Program-made: the position numbers and the translations under genes | Source: Nevskiales bacterium | Lineage (GTDB): Bacteria; Pseudomonadota; Gammaproteobacteria; Steroidobacterales; GCA-2729495 | DNA length: 64,000 nucleotides | NCBI GenBank assembly: GCA_011526045.1 | Contig: WYBE01000075.1 | Location: forward strand, 1 to 64,000 | Direction of reading: 5' to 3' | Notes under the pieces: model-generated | What the model was told of the DNA's origin: nothing | The model's database searches: none | The model's input: the letters and a program-made list of their open reading frames with translations, nothing else | Shown here: positions 26,037-33,996 of the stretch, piece after piece | How positions within the stretch are numbered: position 1 is the stretch's first letter | Layout of the letters: each line of letters begins with the position of its first letter

Positions 26037-27406
26037 TCGAGGGATCCCGTGAAGGCCACCGGCACGTAGTGGCTGAAACAGACAACCACCCGGCGTCCGG
26101 GGGGCAGCGCGTCACGCCAGTGCCAGACCTTGGAGCCGGCGAAGAAGATGCCGTCGCCGACCTGCAACAGCGCCGGCACGGGTTTGCCGTCGAGTTCGAG
26201 GTAGATCGGCCAGGGCTCGGGTTCGCGTTCCTGGTCGAGGTACTGCATGTCCAGCACGAAGCAGACGTTGTACCGGCACTGCGGCCGGTCGAGGTGGCGT
26301 TCGAGGACGGCGTGCGCCTCGTAGCAACTCAGGAAGGAGTACGACGGCAAGATCGGCTCGACACCGATGCTGTTGACGATGGCCGCGAAGCCATTGTGCA
26401 GCGACGCAATCGTCGGCTCGTTGTGGATGCTCGCGCGCAGCGCCACCTGGCCATCGCCGAGTTCCGGGAAGTAACCTCGTGACTTGAGCTGGCGCACGTA
26501 GCGGCGCAGGGCTTCCCGTTGCACCGGCGGGAACAAATTTCGAAAAATCGCATACCCGCGGGTGCGAAACGACTCCCGGGCCTCCTCGCGCTGCCGGCTC
26601 CATTCGTCGCTCCGCCGCGCGCCATCCGCACCGACAAACGCCGCGAGAGCCGGCTGCTTCTCGTTGCCGGCGCGCCATACGGTCGGATAGACCAGGCCCG
26701 TGCCTGCGTCCTGGCACCAGACAATGTCGGTATCCGGTGGCAGCGCCGGGGTATGGCGGCCTAGCACCTGGCGCACTTCCGCGGGGATCGGCTGCCCGGC
26801 CGGTTGCGGAAAAATGCGGGACATGGGCGCGAGCGCAGCGCCGAGTTCGGCGGGTGCGGCCGGATCCGGAAACCAGGCATCGTCCGGCGGCGGCTCGCTG
26901 ATCAGGATGCCGTAGGCGCGCATGCTGTCGAGCAAGGGTTCGCTGCGCGGGACTGGGCCTGGCCCGCTCGTTCCGGCCATGCATCGGGTCAGGAGCCATC
27001 GCGTCAGTTCCGGATCGTCCGCCAGCGGCAGCTGGACGTTGCACGCCGGCTGGCCACGCCGGCGCGTGTTGATCTCGAGACGCAGGTCGAACTGCGGATT
27101 CAGTGTCAGCGAGAGGCCGCCGTCCTCGCGTCGGCGGGCGAGAATGACGCGACTGTCGATCAGGCGTTCCCGGCTCCTGCCGTCCGGGGGCTCGGCAATG
27201 CGTTTCTCGGTCGCGACTCGCCCCTGTTTCCAGAGAATGAAGTCAAGGATGGTCAGCAGCCAGCCCGCGATGTCGGGATACTCGCTGAGACGCAGGCGTG
27301 TGCGCCGCCCGTCCTCACCATCAGGCACCAAGAAGAATGCCACGATGGACAGCGTGGGGTTCAGGGCCTCCGTGCCGGTGGCAACCTTCGCCTTCGGTAT
27401 GTTCAT
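26033..27406 (-). CDS. Large protein with C-terminal 2OG-Fe(II) oxygenase-like domain
   Basis: 457 residues from the ATG at 27404-27406; 15 extra codons upstream are proline- and arginine-rich and were rejected. The C-terminal third carries H371-L-D373 (LERHLDRPQCRYNV), a distal H429 (GSKVWHWRDALPPGRR) and R438/R439, a full 2OG-Fe(II) oxygenase set. The first 330 residues (LSEYPDIAGWLLTILDFILW, LIDSRVILARR, NPQFDLRLEIN) are unrecognised and could bind the substrate or a partner. It is translationally coupled to the smaller oxygenase. No precursor peptide gene is apparent next to it. Catalytic type is well supported, substrate unknown. Confidence 0.75.
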   Translation of the reverse strand: MNIPKAKVATGTEALNPTLSIVAFFLVPDGEDGRRTRLRLSEYPDIAGWLLTILDFILWKQGRVATEKRIAEPPDGRSRERLIDSRVILARRREDGGLSLTLNPQFDLRLEINTRRRGQPACNVQLPLADDPELTRWLLTRCMAGTSGPGPVPRSEPLLDSMRAYGILISEPPPDDAWFPDPAAPAELGAALAPMSRIFPQPAGQPIPAEVRQVLGRHTPALPPDTDIVWCQDAGTGLVYPTVWRAGNEKQPALAAFVGADGARRSDEWSRQREEARESFRTRGYAIFRNLFPPVQREALRRYVRQLKSRGYFPELGDGQVALRASIHNEPTIASLHNGFAAIVNSIGVEPILPSYSFLSCYEAHAVLERHLDRPQCRYNVCFVLDMQYLDQEREPEPWPIYLELDGKPVPALLQVGDGIFFAGSKVWHWRDALPPGRRVVVCFSHYVPVAFTGSLE

Positions 27407-27946
27407 CGGCAGATCTCGCGGATGGCGGGCGGGTGGCGCAGGCGGATACACTCGCTCAACCGACCATCGCCTTCAGTATCGATTCACCATACGCCGCGAA
27501 CCGTTATCCCGTCAGGGCGGATGCGTAAGTAAATGTACCTAACAGGTTGATGCAAGACTGCTCGTGTCTGCTGTGGTTCCTGCGTTCCGTGCGTCTCGCC
27601 ATCGGACTCCCCGCGACATTCTGCATCAACCTGCTATCGCGCCAGTGCCGGGGTCGCGGGTTTTCATGGCTGCCGCATCGATGGACTCGACACTCCCGGG
27701 CCGATCAGAATCGGTAACCGTGTCTTTCGATCTCCCAGGCGAACACCTGCGCAATGAAATCGCGCCGGGCTGCCGTATACACCTCCCGGTGTGGACGCCG
27801 GTCGTGGGGTTGGCGCCGTGGGATACCGGATATGTGTCCGTTATGTCACGTTGTCATCGGTCGTTCGACAATCCGCATATACACTCCGTGGGACGCTTGG
27901 CAGCCCGGAGCCCAGGCCACAAGAACAACAATAGGGAGCGATCAAC
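27407..27946. other. Gene-free interval with an inverted repeat
   Basis: Open frames in this interval show no family resemblance. It contains a 12-base inverted repeat at 27543-27633 (listed separately) and the upstream region of the VPLPA-CTERM gene at 27947. Confidence 0.5.
27543..27633. repeat. 12-base perfect inverted repeat around a 67-base centre
   Basis: CAGGTTGATGCA (27543-27554) and TGCATCAACCTG (27622-27633) are exact reverse complements. The 91-base span could be a miniature inverted-repeat element or the footprint of an IS. No target duplication is evident. Confidence 0.5.
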
Positions 27947-28630
27947 ATGAAAAGGGAAGCCTCAGTCCAGCCCATCGGTCACGGCAGGCTGTTTGCCCTG
28001 GCAGTGCTCGGCCTCGCAAGCACCCTGGCGCAGGGCGGAACCATTCTCGGGCCTGCAACTGCGTCCACCAATATGGGCAGCTACAGCGCCAACTACCTGC
28101 CGACGTTCGCTATCAACCAGTCGGCGCTCACCCCCGGCTATATCTCCGGCGTAACTGATTTCGCGACCTTTACCGCGACGGCCAATACCTTCCTGGCTGG
28201 AGGCGGTGGCAACAACATCTGGTACTCGTCGCAGGGCGTGGTGACCGGTAATTTTGATTTCGACCTCGGCGGGACCTACACGATCGACGCACTGGCGCTG
28301 TGGAATGATCCGCAGAACGCGAAACAGGGCGTCAAACAGTTTCGGCTCTACGCGGCAAACAATCCGTCGTTCACGTCGCCGACGCTGCTTGGCACCTACT
28401 CAGCCGTGGAGGGCCTGGGCAACGCCAATCTGGCCCAGGTCTTCAATTTCTCGTCGACGACGGCGGCCTACGTGAGGATGGAAATCCTGTCCAACCACGG
28501 CAGCACCTTCGTCACCGGTATCTCCGAGGCAGCCTTCGACGTGGCCGCGGTTCCGGTTCCGGCTGCGTTCTGGCTGTTCGGCTCTGCACTGGGCATCGGC
28601 GGGGTCCTCAAACGCCGCATCCGCCGCTGA
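27947..28630 (+). CDS. F5/8-type-C-like exported protein with VPLPA-type sorting signal
   Basis: 227 residues. The N-terminal segment (GRLFALAVLGLASTLAQGG) is a signal peptide. The body (NFDFDLGGTYTIDALALWND, KQFRLYAANN, YVRMEILSNHG, ISEAAFDV) resembles a discoidin/F5/8 type C beta-sandwich, often a carbohydrate-binding fold. The C-terminus VPVPAAFWLFGSALGIGG, then VLKRRIRR, is a VPLPA-CTERM sorting signal. GGGAGCGATCAAC precedes the ATG. It is a single-gene unit, the fourth such protein in the window, and is presumably processed by an exosortase encoded elsewhere. Confidence 0.85.
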   Translation: MKREASVQPIGHGRLFALAVLGLASTLAQGGTILGPATASTNMGSYSANYLPTFAINQSALTPGYISGVTDFATFTATANTFLAGGGGNNIWYSSQGVVTGNFDFDLGGTYTIDALALWNDPQNAKQGVKQFRLYAANNPSFTSPTLLGTYSAVEGLGNANLAQVFNFSSTTAAYVRMEILSNHGSTFVTGISEAAFDVAAVPVPAAFWLFGSALGIGGVLKRRIRR

Positions 28631-29148
28631 CCGGTCGCGCGTCCGGCTCCAGGGACCCCACTGCGTGAATGACGCAGGTTGTCCGGACGCTCCCCGTCGC
28701 AGCCGATTGATCAGATTGCACGAGTCCGGGTACGGAGACGACCGGGCAGCAACGGCCATCACGCTCTTGTCCAACCACCATCCTCGGTGGAAAGGGCCGT
28801 CAAAGGCTGTGTTGCGATCAGTGTAGTCGCCCGGCATCAGGAGCGGCGGGGGCCTGTGGTGCGCGATGCGCTGTGCTTTCGGCAGCCACGTGAAGCCGGC
28901 GATCATGCGCACCGTGGGCAGGGCGCGATCCTCGGGCGTGCGGCGCGTGCCTTCGTCCATCAGGGTCGGTGCCGCCCGCACAGCGGCGCAGAACGCCAGC
29001 GGGCGTGCAGGCCCGGTCGCGCCGTGACACGCTGCGCGCCTACGTCGTGAGCGTGGCCAAGGCCGCGGCAGGATGGATCAACCACGGGGACAGGCAGGCT
29101 CGTTCCGGGCCCCGGCGTTTACGCAACAGCAGGAGGTCAGAGAGCATC
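28631..29148. other. Interval without a supportable gene
   Basis: 518 bases between the VPLPA-CTERM gene and the Rieske oxygenase gene. A minus-strand frame around 28700-29000 (containing TPEDRALPTVRMIAGFTWLP) has a codon pattern that could be coding, but it runs into the 3' end of the upstream gene on the opposite strand and has no recognisable family. It may be a degraded gene. Confidence 0.4.
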
Positions 29149-30357
29149 ATGTATATCAACTTCTGGTATCCGATCGTCCGCAGCGAGGATCTCAGTTACG
29201 ACCAGCCGGTGAAAGTCCGGGCGCTGGGCGTGGATCTTGTCGCCTTTCGGGACAATAACGGCAATGCTGCGGTATTGAGCGATACCTGTACGCACCGGGG
29301 AGCGTCGCTCGGCGGCGCATGGTCGCAGGGTAGCCGGCCGCGGATCATCGACGGCTGCATCGTCTGTCCGTACCACGGCTGGGAATTCGACAGGGACGGT
29401 CGTTGCGTCAACATCCCGTCCATCGGTTACGGCAAGAAGACGGCGCCGCGCGCCAAGGTCGATTCCTATCCGGTGCAGGAGAAATACGGCATCGTGTTTG
29501 CGTTCCTCGGTGACGAGCCCGAGGAAACCCGCATTCCGCTCCTGAACGTGGAGGAGTACGGCCAGGAAGGCTGGATGGCCAACGAAGTGCTCGTCCTGGA
29601 CGTGCCGTATTACTACGAGCGATCCATCGAGAACGGCATCGATCCGGCACACAACGAGTTCGTCCACCCGACCCATGGTCATTCATCCATCAACCGGGCA
29701 ACGTATCGGGTTCGCGATTACGGGACGGAGGACCATCGCCAGGGCTGGGGATTCTGGTTCTGGCATCTGTTCGATACGCCGCCGCTGCCGCAGAAAGACC
29801 ATGAGACTGCGGGCGGCAAGGAAACGCCATGGGGGAACATTCGCACGCAGGACAACCTGCAGATGAAAGTCGGCGGTGGTACCTATGGCCCGAACATGAT
29901 GCCGACCTACATCAACATCACGCACACACAGATGTTCCGGCAGTACTTCTTCGAGTTACCGGTCGACGAGAACAAGACGAAGATCTTTTTCCTCAATATG
30001 CGCAACTTCCTGCTCGATCCCAAGCACAACGGGCCGATCCATGCCCGCAACAAAGTCATCGCCGGACAGGACATCCAGATCCTGGCGACCATGTGCCCGG
30101 AGACCACCCCGCTGAGTCCGACCAAGGAAGTCCTGACGCCGTCCGACGCCGCTGTTGCCGCATATCGCGGTTGGCTCGAAAAGTTCGACGACAAGGGCTG
30201 GCGCATCGATACCCGCAAGTTCAATGCCCGCCACGGCAAGGACAGGGCCTACGCGATTCCGAGCCCGTCGCGACGGACCTCGGGTAACTGGGTGCTGGAT
30301 GCGATACCACTGCTCAAGGATCGCGCCGAGCGCCGGCGGCTGGACGAGACCGACTGA
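29149..30357 (+). CDS. Rieske [2Fe-2S] aromatic-ring-hydroxylating oxygenase, alpha subunit
   Basis: 402 residues from the ATG at 29149 (MYINFWYPIVRSEDL), preceded by AGGAGG at 29131. The Rieske cluster ligands are C47-x-H49 (SDTCTHRGA) and C73-x2-H76 (VCPYHGWEF). The mononuclear iron site is in NGIDPAHNEFVHPTHGH. It would use electrons from a ferredoxin/reductase pair to oxygenate an aromatic, heterocyclic or steroid-like substrate. No reductase, ferredoxin or beta subunit is nearby, so it depends on partners elsewhere. A terminator follows at 30445. Family is firm; substrate unknown. Confidence 0.93.
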   Translation: MYINFWYPIVRSEDLSYDQPVKVRALGVDLVAFRDNNGNAAVLSDTCTHRGASLGGAWSQGSRPRIIDGCIVCPYHGWEFDRDGRCVNIPSIGYGKKTAPRAKVDSYPVQEKYGIVFAFLGDEPEETRIPLLNVEEYGQEGWMANEVLVLDVPYYYERSIENGIDPAHNEFVHPTHGHSSINRATYRVRDYGTEDHRQGWGFWFWHLFDTPPLPQKDHETAGGKETPWGNIRTQDNLQMKVGGGTYGPNMMPTYINITHTQMFRQYFFELPVDENKTKIFFLNMRNFLLDPKHNGPIHARNKVIAGQDIQILATMCPETTPLSPTKEVLTPSDAAVAAYRGWLEKFDDKGWRIDTRKFNARHGKDRAYAIPSPSRRTSGNWVLDAIPLLKDRAERRRLDETD

Positions 30358-30444
30358 CCGTCGGTCGCGATCCCGCAACGCTCCAGCGACAACGAATGCT
30401 TCGCTTCATAGGCCATGCCGTACGGCCATGGCGGAGGACTCAGG

Positions 30445-30474
30445 CAACGCCCCCTTGCGGGGCGTTGTTTTTTT
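30445..30474. terminator. Rho-independent terminator after the Rieske gene
   Basis: A 9-base stem CAACGCCCC / GGGGCGTTG with loop CTTGC is followed by seven T on the plus strand. It ends the Rieske gene transcript. Confidence 0.88.
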
Positions 30475-30532
30475 CCGGCGAACAGAATGTCGCCGGGACA
30501 TTCTACTTGGTGCATCGCCGCGGGCGGTATCC

Positions 30533-30805
30533 CTATTCCGACGTCGTCGGGTCGATGACGGCACGCACCTGCGAGATGCGGTTGGCGGGGAATCCACCCT
30601 GCTTCGCGTGCTCGCGCACGATGTCGGCGTTCGGTGCGATGTAGACGCAGTAGACCTTGTCGTCCGTGACGAAGCTCTGCACCCACTGGATCTTTGGGCC
30701 GAGTGTCGTCAACACACCGCAGGACTTCTGTGAGATGGCCTGAAGATCCGCGGCCGTGAGCTGACCCGCGCCCGGAATCTCCCGCTCGATGACGAACTTC
30801 GGCAT
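30533..30805 (-). CDS. DUF4242 (nickel-binding-like) protein
   Basis: 90 residues from the ATG at 30803-30805; upstream in-frame codons read as unrelated sequence. It begins MPKFVIEREIPGAGQL and contains KIQWVQSFVTDDKVYCVYIA and EHAKQGGFPANRISQVRAVI, matching the DUF4242 family of small ferredoxin-like-fold proteins. Some members are annotated as nickel-binding or stress-related; I cannot assign a role. It stands alone, convergent with the Rieske gene. Confidence 0.85.
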   Translation of the reverse strand: MPKFVIEREIPGAGQLTAADLQAISQKSCGVLTTLGPKIQWVQSFVTDDKVYCVYIAPNADIVREHAKQGGFPANRISQVRAVIDPTTSE

Positions 30806-30917
30806 GTGTGCCCCCCCGGCCGGTATCGCCCGGCCTGTTGTTGCCGGGGCCAGTTTACTACGCCACAGGCGGACGATGACCGGCGCCAGCGGCCAAACGG
30901 GGGGTACAGGCGCCGTT

Positions 30918-31062
30918 GAGTTGCCGTTCATCCAGTCCGGAAAACCGCCAAGGAACGCCATCATCGAGCGCTTCAACCGCACCTCTCGTCACGAGGTGCC
31001 CGATGCGTACGGTGTCCGAGGCCCGCCATCAGGTGCGCGAGATCGTCGAGACAAGGGCACGT
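30918..31062 (+). pseudogene. IS3-family OrfB (integrase) fragment with frameshift
   Basis: Bases 30918-31010 encode IQSGKPPRNAIIERFNRTSR and HEVPDAY, the conserved region around the catalytic Glu of an IS3 OrfB (usually QPGKP-QNA-IERFNR). The reading then shifts and continues in another frame as EARHQVREIVETRARRGYDW. It is non-functional. It fills most of the gap between the DUF4242 gene and tadA. Confidence 0.8.
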
Positions 31063-31083
31063 CGCGGCTATGATTGGCTGGGA

Positions 31084-31554
31084 ATGACTCCCGACCTTAA
31101 CCTGCTGCCCGATGACGAGCGCTTCATGCGTGAAGCGCTGACGTTGGCACACATGGCCCAGGATGACGGCGAGGTGCCGGTCGGTGCCGTCGTGGTACAG
31201 GCCGGGAAGGTCATCGCCTCAGGCCGCAATGAGCCGATCGGCCGCTGCGATCCGAGCGCGCACGCCGAGATCCAGGCGCTGCGCGCCGCCGGCGCGATCC
31301 TCGGCAACTACCGTCTGACCGGATGCGTTCTGTATGTGACGCTCGAGCCTTGTGTCATGTGCACTGGCGCCATGGTGCATGCGCGCATTGCCCGGCTGGT
31401 TTATGGTGCGCCGGATCCGCGCGTGGGTGCGGCCGGGAGTGTTTTCGATCTCGCGCGCGCTCCGCAGCTCAATCACCGCATGGAGGTGACCAGCGGGGTG
31501 CTGGCGGAGGACAGTCGCGCTCTGCTACAGGGCTTTTTCCGGGAACGTCGCTGA
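31084..31554 (+). CDS. tadA: tRNA adenosine(34) deaminase
   Basis: 156 residues from the ATG at 31084; an in-frame ATG at 31126 is an alternative. The zinc site and catalytic Glu are in SAHAEIQALRAAG (HAE) and LEPCVMCTGAMVHARI (PC-x2-C). It converts A34 to inosine in tRNA-Arg(ACG) and is essential in most bacteria. VYGAPDPRVGAAGS is a conserved TadA segment. The gene follows an IS3 remnant, so its original upstream neighbour has been lost. It is convergent with mltF. Confidence 0.93.
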   Translation: MTPDLNLLPDDERFMREALTLAHMAQDDGEVPVGAVVVQAGKVIASGRNEPIGRCDPSAHAEIQALRAAGAILGNYRLTGCVLYVTLEPCVMCTGAMVHARIARLVYGAPDPRVGAAGSVFDLARAPQLNHRMEVTSGVLAEDSRALLQGFFRERR

Positions 31555-31572
31555 ACGAAACCGGTAGTGGTT

Positions 31573-33042
31573 TCAGGCGGGATTGTCAGCCACGGGAACC
31601 GGCCGGATCTTGTCGCGCTCGCTGTTGTCGGCCTGGATCGCCGGCGCCACGCCGGACGGCTGCATCCAGCCCGGCGCACTGCCCTGGTCCTTGTTCATCC
31701 AGATCAGGACATTGAAATAGGTGCGGACGTTCTCGACGAAATGCACCGTTTCGCCGCCACGCGCATAGCCATGGCGGGTGCGCTCGTAGTATTCGGGCAC
31801 CGCGAGCAGCTTGATGTTGGGTCGCACATCGGCCCACTGGTCCGGGTTCCCGCCACGACTGCGGGTCAGCCGCCGGGCGTCGAGCAGGTGGCCGTAGCCG
31901 ATGTTATAGGCAGCCAATGCGAACCACGTGCGATCGGGCCCGGTGATCTGCGGCGGCAACTTGTCGAGCAGGTAGGCCAGGTAACGCGCCCCGCCACGAA
32001 TGCTCTGGCGCGGGTCAGTCCGGTCTTCGATGCCGAAAGTCTGCGCGGTCTGTTCGGTGAGCATCATCAGGCCGCGCACGCCGGTGGGTGACACGGCCTC
32101 GGGATCCCACTTCGATTCCTGGTAGCCGATTGCCGCCAGCAGGCGCCAGTCGACCTCGTATCGTTCCGCGGCGGCCTGGAAATGGCCTTTGTAATTCGGC
32201 AGATACGCCATCACGTCGCGGGTGAACTGGCGGGTGCCGACATAGTTCACGCGCGGCATGTGCCCGTAGTAGTGATCGAGAATCGCATCGAGACGCCCGT
32301 TGGCGCGGATATTGTCGAAGAACTGCGCGACCTCGTTCTTCAGGCTGGTGTCGTTGCGTTTCGCGAGCGCCCAGGCGAGCGACTCGCCTTCGGCCAGGTT
32401 GAAGGCGACCCGGATCTCCGGAATAAAGCTGCGGTAAATCGCGAATGCGTTGGATTTCACTACCGTGAAATCCAGCGTACCGTCGGCGACGCGGGTCAGC
32501 AGTTCGATCTGGCTGGTATGGGGGTTCTCGGTCCAGACCAGATCCGGATGCAACGCCTGAGTCCGGGCCAACGTTTTGACATAACTCGTGCCTGAGGCAA
32601 CCTCAAGCCGTTTACCCCGGAGCTGCCGCACGCTTTGCGGACGGCGGCGCCCGTCCCTGTACACCAGGTGCTCGGTGACCTGCTGGTACACGGGGCCAAA
32701 ATCTACCTGCCGCGCGTTCTCGGCGTTGACCGTCAGGCCTGCGGCAGCGAGGTGGGCCTGGCCGCTGATCACCATCGGCAGTACATCGGCGGCCCGATCG
32801 ACGACGATCAGGCGCAGCGGCACCTGGAGGTGGTCAGCAAATTCCTGCAGCAGCTCGTATTCCGGGCCGGAAGGCCCGCCGCCGGAGTCGAAGTAGGTGT
32901 TCGGCCCATCGCGGGTAACCACGCGCAGTTCGCCGACGGCATGGATTTCGTCGAGCATCGTCGGCGCACGGGCGCAGGTACCGAGCACCGCTGCGGTGCA
33001 CAGGAGCAATCCGGCCCTCCATCGATGCGCTGACAACCTCAT
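31573..33042 (-). CDS. mltF: Membrane-bound lytic murein transglycosylase MltF
   Basis: 489 residues. After an N-terminal hydrophobic segment (GLLLCTAAVLGTC) comes an SBP_bac_3-like domain (about 35-265; GELRVVTRDGPNTYF, FADHLQVPLRLIVVD). An SLT transglycosylase domain follows (about 290-430), with the catalytic Glu in AIGYQESKWDP and the GLMMLTEQTA and LAAYNIGYGH motifs. It cleaves peptidoglycan glycan strands in the periplasm with 1,6-anhydro product formation. Length and domain order are normal for MltF. The upstream 200 bases are AT-rich compared with the rest of the window. Confidence 0.94.
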   Translation of the reverse strand: MRLSAHRWRAGLLLCTAAVLGTCARAPTMLDEIHAVGELRVVTRDGPNTYFDSGGGPSGPEYELLQEFADHLQVPLRLIVVDRAADVLPMVISGQAHLAAAGLTVNAENARQVDFGPVYQQVTEHLVYRDGRRRPQSVRQLRGKRLEVASGTSYVKTLARTQALHPDLVWTENPHTSQIELLTRVADGTLDFTVVKSNAFAIYRSFIPEIRVAFNLAEGESLAWALAKRNDTSLKNEVAQFFDNIRANGRLDAILDHYYGHMPRVNYVGTRQFTRDVMAYLPNYKGHFQAAAERYEVDWRLLAAIGYQESKWDPEAVSPTGVRGLMMLTEQTAQTFGIEDRTDPRQSIRGGARYLAYLLDKLPPQITGPDRTWFALAAYNIGYGHLLDARRLTRSRGGNPDQWADVRPNIKLLAVPEYYERTRHGYARGGETVHFVENVRTYFNVLIWMNKDQGSAPGWMQPSGVAPAIQADNSERDKIRPVPVADNPA

Positions 33043-33243
33043 AATCCTCCGTCAATTTCCGGCCATCCGCGCCTGCTTTGGCGGATGCGGGGCGAACGTT
33101 ACCATGCGGTCGGCGCTACGGCCATCGCCAAAGATCACCGTTCTGCCGATGTCAATTATGTATATATCGTGGAAAAACAATGCGATACAGAAACGCCTTA
33201 ATTGTTTTTGTTATAAAGACCTGTGATTTGACGGCGTCCGGAC

Positions 33244-33561
33244 ATGGCTGAAGACCCGGTCTCCGCCTGGAATCGCAGCTGCCGGGATGACGGCCTGGAC
33301 CCTGCCGAAGTACGGCTGGTCATGGGTCGGTACCTGGCCTACAGGGACTATTACCGGCGCGAATCCCGTGGGTCGCCATTGCCGCTGGCCAAGTGGTTCG
33401 AGTGGTACCGCATCGAGACCGCGAGCGAGGCATCGGGCGGTTCGCCGGCGGCCGACGGCTGCTCGGTGGACAGCGGGGCGCAGAACCGTGGTGCCATCGC
33501 CAGGCCGGACGCCTTTCTGCGGGCGCTGGCGAGCCTTGCATCCGTCGCATCCGGATCGTGA
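33244..33561 (+). CDS. Hypothetical protein
   Basis: 105 residues beginning MAEDPVSAWNRSCRDDGLDP. The first 60 residues (VRLVMGRYLAYRDYYRRESR, PLAKWFEWYRIE) look like a small helical basic domain; the remainder is low complexity (Gly, Ala, Ser). No family is recognised. The 100 bases upstream are AT-rich, including TTATAAA at 33211-33217, a possible promoter. It lies 73 bases before tRNA-Ser. Coding is likely but not certain. Confidence 0.5.
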   Translation: MAEDPVSAWNRSCRDDGLDPAEVRLVMGRYLAYRDYYRRESRGSPLPLAKWFEWYRIETASEASGGSPAADGCSVDSGAQNRGAIARPDAFLRALASLASVASGS

Positions 33562-33634
33562 TGCGCCGCTCATGATCGGCTGAAATCGGTCTGGCCGGCC
33601 GGGCGGATCTGCCTATAATCTGCGCCCGCCACCC

Positions 33635-33722
33635 GGAGGGATGCCGGAGAGGCTAAACGGCCCTGACTCGAAATCAGTGGGACGGAAACGTCACGGGGGT
33701 TCGAATCCCTCTCCCTCCGCCA
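33635..33722 (+). tRNA. tRNA-Ser (anticodon CGA)
   Basis: An 88-base class II tRNA. The acceptor GGAGGGA pairs with TCCCTCC (33712-33718), followed by G73 and an encoded CCA. The anticodon loop CTCGAAA (33667-33673) gives CGA, reading UCG codons. The long variable arm (GGGACGG...CGTCAC region) and GTTCGAATC T-loop are typical of serine tRNAs. TATAAT at 33614-33619 is a likely -10 element. Confidence 0.97.
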
Positions 33723-33756
33723 GTTCAGGTTCCTGAGGAATCCGAATAGACCCATT

Positions 33757-33782
33757 AACCCCGCGTCACTGCGGGGTTTTTT
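33757..33782 (+). terminator. Rho-independent terminator after tRNA-Ser
   Basis: An 8-base stem AACCCCGC / GCGGGGTT with loop GTCACT is followed by TTTT. It is placed 35 bases past the tRNA. Confidence 0.9.
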
Positions 33783-33801
33783 GTGTCTGAGCCTTTCGTA
33801 G

Positions 33802-33850
33802 AATGCCCCCAGCCTCCAAGGAGGCCCGGTACTATCTGGGGGCATTTTTT
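33802..33850 (+). terminator. Large branched terminator-like hairpin
   Basis: An outer 11-base perfect stem AATGCCCCCAG (33802-33812) / CTGGGGGCATT (33836-33846) encloses an inner hairpin GCCTCC-AA-GGAGGC (33812-33825) and is followed by TTTT. It is a second terminator 20 bases after the tRNA terminator, or the end of a small RNA beginning near 33783. Confidence 0.65.
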
Positions 33851-33959
33851 CGCGAGTGCCTTGGAAACCCGCGCCGTTACTGGCTTCTCCAATTCCCGGC
33901 GCACAGTCAGTCGTGCCCTTTCTTGTCACATGGCGTGATTGCCCGCACAGTTTCCCGGC

Positions 33960-33989
33960 TTGCTTGCCTGTATCGCCACGCGATACAAT
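33960..33989 (+). promoter_or_regulatory. Promoter and operator of the HigBA-type pair
   Basis: TTGCTT (33960-33965) and TACAAT (33984-33989) are 18 bases apart. Between and overlapping them lies a perfect inverted repeat TGTATCGC-CAC-GCGATACA (33969-33987), positioned for repression by the HigA antitoxin. The predicted start of transcription is about 33996, directly before the presumed CTG start of the toxin. Confidence 0.65.
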
Positions 33990-33996
33990 TCCCCCA

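Noticed and set aside
27564..27950. 128-codon plus-strand frame before the VPLPA-CTERM gene
   Set aside because: No family resemblance, no ribosome-binding site, and its last codons overlap the next gene's start.
28400..28981. 193-codon minus-strand frame
   Set aside because: Its second half is antisense to the VPLPA-CTERM gene; the first half might be degraded coding sequence but no family can be named.
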